Part shown: positions 17,394 through 24,179 of the stretch, in pieces | Layout: the number at the start of each line of letters is the position of its first letter | Numbering within the stretch: the stretch's first letter is position 1 | Source of the DNA: Bacteroidales bacterium UBA4912 | Lineage (GTDB): Bacteria; Bacteroidota; Bacteroidia; Bacteroidales; Dysgonomonadaceae | Direction of reading: 5' to 3' | NCBI GenBank assembly: GCA_002398875.1 | Contig: DHCC01000044.1 | Location: 3,987 to 48,659 of the forward strand | DNA length: 44,673 bases | The notes under the pieces: model-generated | What the model was told of the DNA's origin: nothing | The model's database searches: none | Seen by the model: the letters and a program-made list of their open reading frames with translations, nothing else | Made by a program: the position numbers and the translations under genes

Positions 17394-17440
17394 ATATAAG
17401 TGGTATAGTATTGAGTTTAATCATTTAAAATTGAGCTAAT

Positions 17441-18211
17441 ATGTTACGTACATTTGAATTGTATAATGGTCCCTTAAATGAGCTTGATTCTTCTAAAAAG
17501 TTGATTAATACGCTAAATGCTCATTCCTTTAACACACTTAAGAAAGACAACTTTTTTCGTGAAGCTCTTCAGGCAAGTGATATGTTGCTTCCTGACGGTA
17601 TAAGTGTAGTTTTGGCGATGCGTTTACTTAAAGGTATAAAACTAAGAAAAATAGCAGGGGCCGATCTTTTTCACTACGAGATGAAAAGACTAAACAATAT
17701 CAATGGTAAATGCTTCTTTTTGGGTAGTACGGAGCATAATCTCAAGCTTATTACAGAGAGAGCCAAAAAAGAATATCCCGGTTTGCAGGTATATAGTTAT
17801 TCACCACCTTTTAAACCGACTTTTAATGAAGAGGATAGCAAGGCAATGATCGATGCTGTTAATAACGTTGAACCTGATGTTTTATTTGTAGGTATGACAG
17901 CACCAAAGCAGGAGAAATGGTCATATCAGCATTTTCAATATTTAAAAGCAGGGCATATCTGTTGCATTGGTGCAGTATTCGACTTTTATGCCGGAACAAT
18001 TAAAAGAGCTCCTGAATGGATGATTTATTCAGGTCTGGAATGGTTATACAGGTTGTTGAGCGAACCTCGCCGTATGTGGAAAAGATATCTTATTGGAAAC
18101 AGTTTGTTCGTAATAGAAATACTTAAGGAGAAATTTATTTCGTCAAAGACAGATAAGGTAACAATAAAGAAGGAATCAACTGAAATACCTTCAAGTTCTT
18201 CAGTGAATTGA
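17441..18211 (+). CDS. WecG/TagA/CpsF-family glycosyltransferase (GT26)
   Basis: A 256-residue transferase of the family that adds the second sugar to an undecaprenyl-diphosphate-linked first sugar. Family signatures are LLPDGISVVLAMRLL, KIAGADLFHYEM, FLGSTEHNLKLITERA, FVGMTAPKQEKWSYQH and CIGAVFDFYAGTIKRAPEWM. In TagA and WecG the conserved Asp in the DG-type motif (here LPDGIS) is catalytic. The protein ends in a hydrophilic tail rich in Lys and Ser. It lies next to the initiating transferase gene, consistent with acting directly after it. The donor is often ManNAc or ManNAcA in characterised members, but the sequence does not settle this. Confidence 0.9.
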   Translation: MLRTFELYNGPLNELDSSKKLINTLNAHSFNTLKKDNFFREALQASDMLLPDGISVVLAMRLLKGIKLRKIAGADLFHYEMKRLNNINGKCFFLGSTEHNLKLITERAKKEYPGLQVYSYSPPFKPTFNEEDSKAMIDAVNNVEPDVLFVGMTAPKQEKWSYQHFQYLKAGHICCIGAVFDFYAGTIKRAPEWMIYSGLEWLYRLLSEPRRMWKRYLIGNSLFVIEILKEKFISSKTDKVTIKKESTEIPSSSSVN

Positions 18212-18242
18212 TATTTATATAACTGTTTAAATAAAATTTGAT

Positions 18243-19655
18243 ATGGAACCGGACAATTCAGGAGTAAAAGTATTCTATCTTTTCTTCGATTTGCTTCTTT
18301 TAAATATAGCAGTATTTACAGTATTTTATTTCAGTCCAATGCGTGATTATTTGGATCTGACATTACGAAATACTTACTTTTTACATGCCAACATATCAGA
18401 AATAATCGCTTATACTTTATACTCCAAAAGGAACTATTTTTTTACGGATAAATTTAGTGACAGACTAAGAATAACCACGATACGTTTTCTAGTACTGTTG
18501 TTGGCTTTGTTTGTACTTGCAGAAGTATTTTTACCAGATGGTTATTATAAAGGTTTTCTATTAGAATATACTGCGATCTTTTATATTATTAAAGTAGTTG
18601 TATTTTACTTTATATACAAAACTCAACAATTCAGATTTAAAAATGGATATGCTCATTTTAGAGTAGCGATCCTTGGATTGGATAATCCCAGCCGTGTTTT
18701 GGGTAAATTGATACAAAATAATCCTTCTTTAGGATATAATTTTGTAGGATTCATTTCGGATACAGAAAAATCTGACAATGAGCAAATGATACAAGAAAAG
18801 AAATCAAAAAAGAAATCTATAGGTAAGTTGAGTGATTTGCGACAATTCTCTGATAAATACAGGATTAATATGATTCTAGTGACAAATCCCAAATATTTCA
18901 CAAAGGAAAATACTAAAGAGTTACTTTCAATATGTAACGAGACAGGATTACGTTTGAGATATGTACTAACAAACGGTTACTGGAATAAACATGTCTTTAA
19001 ACGTAAAGAATCATCACGCTTTTTCGAGATGTTTAATCCTCAAGAGATCCCTTTGGATAACCTGACCTTTCGAATTGAAAAGAGATTATTTGATATTTTA
19101 TTTTCACTGGGTGTTATTGTGTTTATATTCAGCTGGTTGTTTCCGATTATTAGTATACTTATAAAATTAAATTCCAGAGGACCGGTGTTTTTTGTTCAAC
19201 AGCGAACTGGTATTAATAATAAAACATTCAAATGTTATAAGTTCAGAACTATGACAGTGAATAGTGACGCAGATAGTAAACAGGCACAGGTTAATGATGC
19301 AAGAATAACTTCAATTGGCAATTTCCTGCGAAAAACAAATATTGATGAACTACCTCAGTTTATTAATGTATTGTTAGGAAATATGTCAGTAGTTGGTCCC
19401 CGTCCTCATATGCTAAAGCATACTGAGCAATATTCAGCACTAATAGAACATTATAAAGTTCGGCATTTTGTTAAGCCGGGTATTACAGGATGGGCTCAGG
19501 TAAACGGTTACAGAGGATTAACAGACGAGCTGTGGAAGATGCAGAAGAGAGTTGAGTTTGACATGGAGTATTTAGAAAATTGGAGTTTTATATGGGATAT
19601 AAGGATAATATATATGACTGTTTTAGGTAAAAATGCATATAAAAATGCAGGGTAG
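18243..19655 (+). CDS. Polyprenyl-phosphate sugar-1-phosphate transferase (WcaJ/WbaP-like)
   Basis: A 470-residue polytopic phosphoglycosyltransferase that starts repeat-unit synthesis by moving a sugar-1-phosphate onto undecaprenyl phosphate. The N-terminal half has four hydrophobic helices (about residues 10-125), then a CoA-binding/NAD-like region (FRVAILGLDNPSRVLGKLI). The C-terminal catalytic domain has a re-entrant helix (about 285-305), the KCYKFRTM motif and the block DELPQFINVLLGNMSVVGPR. This domain is the membrane-inserted monotopic type. The layout matches UDP-glucose/galactose-type initiating enzymes, but the sugar cannot be read from sequence. Its position near the end of the operon is common in Bacteroidales capsule loci. 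Confidence 0.9.
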   Translation: MEPDNSGVKVFYLFFDLLLLNIAVFTVFYFSPMRDYLDLTLRNTYFLHANISEIIAYTLYSKRNYFFTDKFSDRLRITTIRFLVLLLALFVLAEVFLPDGYYKGFLLEYTAIFYIIKVVVFYFIYKTQQFRFKNGYAHFRVAILGLDNPSRVLGKLIQNNPSLGYNFVGFISDTEKSDNEQMIQEKKSKKKSIGKLSDLRQFSDKYRINMILVTNPKYFTKENTKELLSICNETGLRLRYVLTNGYWNKHVFKRKESSRFFEMFNPQEIPLDNLTFRIEKRLFDILFSLGVIVFIFSWLFPIISILIKLNSRGPVFFVQQRTGINNKTFKCYKFRTMTVNSDADSKQAQVNDARITSIGNFLRKTNIDELPQFINVLLGNMSVVGPRPHMLKHTEQYSALIEHYKVRHFVKPGITGWAQVNGYRGLTDELWKMQKRVEFDMEYLENWSFIWDIRIIYMTVLGKNAYKNAG

Positions 19656-19678
19656 GGTTGAAAGGGAAAAAATAACAA

Positions 19679-19694
19679 TGATAATTAATTATCA
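19679..19694. promoter_or_regulatory. 16-bp perfect palindrome upstream of fcl
   Basis: TGATAATTAATTATCA is its own reverse complement and sits in the 67-base gap between the initiating transferase gene and fcl. A shorter related word, TGATAATTA, occurs before the first cupin gene (6775-6783). It may be an internal operator or simply an AT-rich coincidence. No TAnnTTTG element was found in the gap. Confidence 0.35.
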
Positions 19695-19722
19695 CTAATC
19701 AGTACGTGAAGTACAACATGCT

Positions 19723-20820
19723 ATGAATGAGAATAGTAAGATCTATGTAGCCGGTCATAAAGGACTAGTAGGTTCGGCAATTTGGAAGAGACTTCAGTCG
19801 AAAGGATATACCAATCTGGTAGGCAGAACTCATAGTGAATTGGATTTGATGGATAGTATTTCTGTTAAAGAGTTTTTTGATCTGGAACAACCTAGGTATG
19901 TAATATTTGCAGCAGCATACGTGGGAGGGATTATAGCCAACAACACTTACCGTGCAGATTTCATTTACAGAAATTTACAAATGCAGAATAATATTATCAT
20001 TGAGAGCTATCGTCACAAAGTTAAAAAGCTACTGTTCTTGGGAAGTACTTGCATTTATCCAAAAGATTGTCCTCAGCCAATAAATGAAGAATATCTACTT
20101 ACATCTCCGTTAGAATATACAAATGAGCCTTATGCTATAGCAAAAATAGCAGGGTTGAAGATGTGCGAAAGTTTTAATATTCAATACGGCACCAACTTCG
20201 TAGCAGTTATGCCAACCAATTTGTATGGTCCAAATGATAATTTCGACCTTGAAGAAAGTCATGTGATTCCTGCAATGATTCGTAAGATTCACCTTGCTAA
20301 ATGTTTGCAAGAAAACAACTGGAGTGGAATCAAAAGAGATCTTACCAGAAGAATTTTTGATGATTTAGATGGTAAAAGTACATTAGAAAATTCAATAAAT
20401 ACTTTCAATAAATATGGAATTTATTCTACACATCTTGAACTTTGGGGAACTGGTAAGCCATTAAGAGATTTTCTTTGGAGCGAGGATATGGCTGACGCCT
20501 GTCTGTTTGTTATGAATAAAATTAATTTTCATGATATGGCTCAAGGTAAAAAGGAAATACGTAACTGTCATATAAATATTGGTACTGGTGAAGAAATAAG
20601 TATAAAGAATCTAGCTCAACTGATTGCAGAAGTAATTGGCTATAAAGGTAGAATTAAGTTCAACTCACAGCAACCTGATGGAACAATGCGAAAACTTACT
20701 GATACCTCTAAACTGGCTTCATTGGGATGGCATCACCAGGTGAGACTTGAGGAAGGGATTAACAGGTTGTATCAATGGTATTTAGAGGACCAGGAGAAAA
20801 ATGGTCATGACGTTAAATAA
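19723..20820 (+). CDS. fcl: GDP-L-fucose synthase
   Basis: A 365-residue short-chain dehydrogenase/reductase that converts GDP-4-keto-6-deoxy-D-mannose to GDP-L-fucose with NADPH. The Rossmann motif is GHKGLVGSAIWKRL (residues 11-24). The catalytic residues are Ser108 (STCIYP), Tyr137 and Lys141 (YAIAKIAG), one residue offset from the E. coli enzyme. It is longer than E. coli Fcl (321 residues) by an insertion around residues 200-235, usual in Bacteroidetes. Its partner GDP-mannose 4,6-dehydratase (gmd) is not in the window. It is the last capsule operon gene, and its 3' end overlaps the convergent ABC transporter gene by 16 bases, with no terminator between them. Confidence 0.93.
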   Translation: MNENSKIYVAGHKGLVGSAIWKRLQSKGYTNLVGRTHSELDLMDSISVKEFFDLEQPRYVIFAAAYVGGIIANNTYRADFIYRNLQMQNNIIIESYRHKVKKLLFLGSTCIYPKDCPQPINEEYLLTSPLEYTNEPYAIAKIAGLKMCESFNIQYGTNFVAVMPTNLYGPNDNFDLEESHVIPAMIRKIHLAKCLQENNWSGIKRDLTRRIFDDLDGKSTLENSINTFNKYGIYSTHLELWGTGKPLRDFLWSEDMADACLFVMNKINFHDMAQGKKEIRNCHINIGTGEEISIKNLAQLIAEVIGYKGRIKFNSQQPDGTMRKLTDTSKLASLGWHHQVRLEEGINRLYQWYLEDQEKNGHDVK

Positions 20821-22439
20821 TATGTATGATCACAAAATGAAGCAACTTGTGACTGATGTGTAATGAACAATATAGTACGATTATCAATTTCACTCTTTAA
20901 GTTTCTTAAGAAAGTTTGCTCTGTTTCTGAGTCAAGTGCTGAAGTTGCTTCATCTAGCAATAGAACTTTTCCTGGACGTAAAAGAGAACGTGCAATTGCA
21001 ACCCTTTGTGCCTGTCCTTCAGATAATCCGGATCCGTTCTCTCCCAGAATAGTATCTAATCCTTCAGGTAGGTCAAATACAAATTCTGCTGATGCTATTT
21101 TCAATACTCTTCTTAGTTCATTATCATCAGCATTTAGATCCCCCAGAAGCAGGTTTTCTCTGATGGTGCCGCTAAAAAGTGAATTACCCTGAGGTACGTA
21201 TACAAAATTTGAGCGAGTGCGCTCTGATATTGCCACTGATTCCATTTCATTTTCTATTGTAATTTTACCAGAATCAGGTTTTACAAGTGCAAGTAATAAC
21301 CTTAACAGTGTAGTTTTTCCTACACCTGTTTCTCCCATAACAGCAACCATTGTTCCGGGTTCAACAACCATTGAAAAATCAGTTAATACAGGTTTTACGT
21401 CCTTAGAATATGCAAAAGTTATATTTTCAATTCTCAGCGTTACATTTCCGGTAAGAACTTTTTTTTCTTTTATATCCTCTAATTTAAACTCTGTAAGATA
21501 TATTAACCTATCTATTGCTGTTTTAGCTGAAACGATCGATGGTAAAAGACGGATTAAGTCGAAAATAGGTCTCTGGATCCTGTTAACTAATTGCAGGTAT
21601 GCTGTTACAGTTCCAAATGTTATTGTTTTTTTTGCCAAACCATAAGCACTCCATATAAAAGCTGTTATATACCCGCCATTAAAAGTAAATCCCATCATCA
21701 TGTTGGCTATAACAGAAACATTAGTTCTTTTATGAACACTTTTATGCAGTTTGGATTGCAGTTTTTCTAGTCGGTTCAACTCATTATCCTGTCTTTCAAA
21801 AGTACGAATAACAATCTGGTTCAAAAGACTCTCTTCCATCATCGAAGTAATCAAACTCTCGCTTTCTTTCACTTCAACTGTATATTTACGCATTCTTGTA
21901 TAGTATAATTTTCCGAAAAGTGCGAGAACCGGCATGCCAACACCAAGAATCAAAGCTAGAATTGGATCAAGAATAAATAAAATAATCAAGGCACCAATAA
22001 ACTGTATAAATGCAGCAACTGTTAGTGGTATAGCAGTCACCATCACATTAACAACATCGTCGGTATCTTTTATAATACGTGTCAGCATATCACCACTATG
22101 CATAGAAGATAATTCTTGCCATCTTGTATAAAGCAGACGCGAGAAAACATTGTATCTTATATAGTTGCCCATACGTACTTCTGTCATTCTGCTAAGTCTG
22201 ATATCCCAAAGGCGTAGTAGAATTTGAAGTACAACAATTGTAACTAGAAGGATTGAATAGTATAGTAAGTTTCCCTTATTTTCACCTGTTGCAACATCAA
22301 TAATTGTTTTCGAAAACCATACAAAAGCAAGTGAAAGAGCCACTTCAGCTAAACCAATGAAAGAAATCAGACCAATTCCTGATCTGAAACCTTTGGATGT
22401 AAACCTGAGAAATTGAAATGTTGCTTTGGTTTTATTCAT
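20805..22439 (-). CDS. ABC exporter, fused permease and ATPase
   Basis: A 544-residue half-transporter that would work as a homodimer in the inner membrane. The N-terminal exporter membrane domain (about residues 20-310) has six hydrophobic helices. The nucleotide-binding domain follows, with Walker A GETGVGKTTLLRLL (about 365-375), signature LSEGQAQRVAIARSLL (about 470-485), Walker B VLLLDEATSALDSE and the switch His in ITHQSQ. There is no N-terminal C39 peptidase domain, so any leader removal would need another enzyme. Its start overlaps the PqqD-like gene by 8 bases. The small partner genes suggest export of a modified peptide; lipid or other export is the alternative. Confidence 0.85.
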   Translation of the reverse strand: MNKTKATFQFLRFTSKGFRSGIGLISFIGLAEVALSLAFVWFSKTIIDVATGENKGNLLYYSILLVTIVVLQILLRLWDIRLSRMTEVRMGNYIRYNVFSRLLYTRWQELSSMHSGDMLTRIIKDTDDVVNVMVTAIPLTVAAFIQFIGALIILFILDPILALILGVGMPVLALFGKLYYTRMRKYTVEVKESESLITSMMEESLLNQIVIRTFERQDNELNRLEKLQSKLHKSVHKRTNVSVIANMMMGFTFNGGYITAFIWSAYGLAKKTITFGTVTAYLQLVNRIQRPIFDLIRLLPSIVSAKTAIDRLIYLTEFKLEDIKEKKVLTGNVTLRIENITFAYSKDVKPVLTDFSMVVEPGTMVAVMGETGVGKTTLLRLLLALVKPDSGKITIENEMESVAISERTRSNFVYVPQGNSLFSGTIRENLLLGDLNADDNELRRVLKIASAEFVFDLPEGLDTILGENGSGLSEGQAQRVAIARSLLRPGKVLLLDEATSALDSETEQTFLRNLKSEIDNRTILFITHQSQVASFCDHTYYLTS

Positions 22440-22701
22440 CTATTAACTCTGCTTTCAGCAGTTTATCTAACAACTTTTGTACATCTGTTTCTGCTGTTTG
22501 TTTATCGATATCATACTTTTCTATAATCATACTCACTAAATCTTCTTTCGAGAATGGCTCCCCAACAACTTTCTGAATCAGGTATGCAGCGGAGTCATTC
22601 AGACTTATTACTCGTGTGTAGTCAAGAGTTGATCCACTTTCTGATACCATTATATATTCATCTCCAATCTTGCGCATAGCTAAATTATCTTTCAGTTTCA
22701 T
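22432..22701 (-). CDS. PqqD-family peptide-recognition protein
   Basis: An 89-residue protein matching the PqqD fold, known as the RiPP recognition element, which binds the leader of a precursor peptide and presents it to modifying enzymes. The family pattern is seen as RKIGDEYIMVSESGSTLDYT, then VISLNDSAAYLIQKV, and the C-terminal helices AETDVQKLLDKLLKAELI. Stand-alone PqqD-like proteins of this size occur with HPr-kinase-like proteins and ABC exporters in many Bacteroidetes clusters. It lies 30 bases after the kinase-like gene and overlaps the exporter gene by 8 bases. No radical SAM, lasso cyclase or B2 protease gene is present in the window. Confidence 0.85.
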   Translation of the reverse strand: MKLKDNLAMRKIGDEYIMVSESGSTLDYTRVISLNDSAAYLIQKVVGEPFSKEDLVSMIIEKYDIDKQTAETDVQKLLDKLLKAELIDE

Positions 22702-22731
22702 ATATTTTTTTCTTGTTGTTTATAAAATAAC

Positions 22732-23601
22732 TCAACCTATTAATGTTTCCGTAAGACTTACAGCTTCTCTATCAGGCCTGTTTTCTAGTCGATAAACAGG
22801 TATTCTGTCCAGAATATCATTTACTATTGATATTATCTGATCTCGGTTTTTTGTGCTGGAACGCATAACCGAACAGGATTGAAAAAGTGATGTAAATGCC
22901 TTAAGACCTGTGATTTTAGTAAGTTTGTTTTCAGTACTTTGATAGAGATGCACGAAAGCAGAAACTTCTGCAGAATCATTCCTATAACACGGTGTGCTAC
23001 CGCTCCATGGTGCTCCAAAAACCCTAACAATGCCGTTGTCCATAACACGAATCAATGGTTCATCATCATTTAATAAAGTGCAGCCTGGCACAAATTGTTG
23101 CCAGAGCCTGCTATGTGTACTTTTTCCGGTACCACTTTTGCCCAGAAAAACCAATGCTTTCCCATTTTTTTCAATAACTGAACCATGAATCTTTAAAGTC
23201 TTTTTGTAAGCAGATAACACACCAAATGCAGCACGGATGAAGTAGGCGAGAAAATGACTCTCATATTCGTGTGTAAGTGTTAAGTCAGTGATTACCGTTT
23301 CTCTTTCAGCAGATATTCTAAAATAATGGTCAGTATCTCTCATTTTCATTTTTACGGTAACAGAATCATTTTCTTGATAAACATTGAAGGTAATGTCCTC
23401 CATAAATAATTGTTCTGACGGCTCTGTTTTCGGAATCGAAATAATACTCCTTCCCCTGAAACGAAAGAGAATATTATCATAATTTGAGTTTAACTCCCTG
23501 AATGGGTCAAAAGTTGGTAACAGTTTTAATGTTACTTCCGGTTCGGGAGTTTCTATTATGATCTCATGTCCTGCTATATTATAAAAAAGCAAATTGTTCA
23601 T
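22732..23601 (-). CDS. HPr-kinase-like P-loop protein
   Basis: A 289-residue cytoplasmic protein. The C-terminal two thirds match the HPr kinase/PEP-carboxykinase-like P-loop fold: Walker A VFLGKSGTGKSTHSRLW (about 150-166), LLNDDEPLIRV with the conserved Asp pair, and the GAPWSGSTPC block. HPr itself and the N-terminal HprK domain typical of Firmicutes are not evident. The N-terminal 120 residues are beta-rich and unique. Relatives in lasso-peptide clusters phosphorylate the precursor's C-terminal Ser. It is the first gene of the minus-strand trio, and a weak -7-like TATTTTTG lies 5 bases before its ATG, at 23606-23613. Confidence 0.8.
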   Translation of the reverse strand: MNNLLFYNIAGHEIIIETPEPEVTLKLLPTFDPFRELNSNYDNILFRFRGRSIISIPKTEPSEQLFMEDITFNVYQENDSVTVKMKMRDTDHYFRISAERETVITDLTLTHEYESHFLAYFIRAAFGVLSAYKKTLKIHGSVIEKNGKALVFLGKSGTGKSTHSRLWQQFVPGCTLLNDDEPLIRVMDNGIVRVFGAPWSGSTPCYRNDSAEVSAFVHLYQSTENKLTKITGLKAFTSLFQSCSVMRSSTKNRDQIISIVNDILDRIPVYRLENRPDREAVSLTETLIG

Positions 23602-24015
23602 TTAGCAAAAATAATATTTTTTTTATCTATTCATTCTAAATAACAATTTTAAATACATTTTCATAATAGATAGATAATTTTGAGTATGCATCCAGGTTGA
23701 ATCAAATTATGTTAATATTGTGGATCGGCTTATTAGTAGTAAAATCACTTAAAATTGTAATAATTATTAAGAACATCAATTTGTAAAATTGAGTCATAGA
23801 TATTAAAATTATAAATTAAATATTACAATCAGCAACCTGTTATAAGTGTCATTTATTACTGTAAAACATACCATTGAAGTTTAATGTTAAAATTTAGAGA
23901 AATGTTTGAGATATGTGCGAAAAATCATCAGTCAAGGTAAACATATTTCTATAATAAATGTTTAATAAAAATACAACGTTAAGGTGATTAAAATATCTAT
24001 AAAAGTAGAAATGAC
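23602..24015. other. 414-base divergent intergenic region
   Basis: Very AT-rich and without a convincing coding sequence. A TAATTTTG element on the plus strand (23675-23682) could start the transcript of the peptide/FISUMP genes with a leader of about 330 bases. A TATTTTTG on the minus strand (23613-23606) lies next to the kinase-like gene. No strong hairpin or riboswitch was recognised. Confidence 0.5.
23675..23682 (+). promoter_or_regulatory. Candidate -7 element (TAATTTTG) for the peptide/FISUMP transcript
   Basis: The octamer matches TAnnTTTG and is the only such element on the plus strand in this gap. It has no clear -33 TTTG. The 330-base leader it implies is unusually long, so the true promoter may be closer to 24016. 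Confidence 0.3.
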
Positions 24016-24150
24016 ATGAAAACAAATTCAAAAGTATCAAAAGTGCTTGCTTTCTATGAAGCCCCAATGATTGAGGTGATTGACATTAAGTTAGAGCAGA
24101 ATATTCTTCAGACAGGATCTGGTCCCACTACTCCGGGAGAAGTCTGGTAA
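24016..24150 (+). CDS. 44-residue peptide gene, possible precursor or conserved small protein
   Basis: ATG 24016 opens a 44-codon reading frame ending TAA 24148-24150. The N-terminal part (MKTNSKVSKVLAFYEAPMIE) runs into VIDIKLEQNILQTGSGP, and the tail is TTPGEVW. The 'EAP-x-[IV]-E-V-[IV]-[DE]' core followed by a Gly/Ser/Thr-rich tail is a recurring layout of short Bacteroidales peptides of unknown role. There is no hydrophobic signal peptide. Candidate modification sites are Thr33, Ser35, Thr38 and Thr39. It lies 29 bases before the FISUMP lipoprotein on the same strand and is divergent from the PqqD/kinase/exporter trio. Being a substrate of that trio is a hypothesis. Confidence 0.65.
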   Translation: MKTNSKVSKVLAFYEAPMIEVIDIKLEQNILQTGSGPTTPGEVW

Positions 24151-24179
24151 TTACGTATTAAAAACTAAAAAAAAGTGTT

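Noticed and set aside
3524..20820. Recent horizontal transfer of the whole capsule operon with mobile elements
   Set aside because: Capsule loci are commonly exchanged, but no integrase, transposase, direct repeat or tRNA target was found at its ends, and base composition looks similar to the flanks by eye.
20863..21645. Two plus-strand frames within the ABC exporter gene
   Set aside because: The minus-strand protein has all ABC signature motifs in this region; the opposite frames are low-complexity Ser/Pro-rich shadows.
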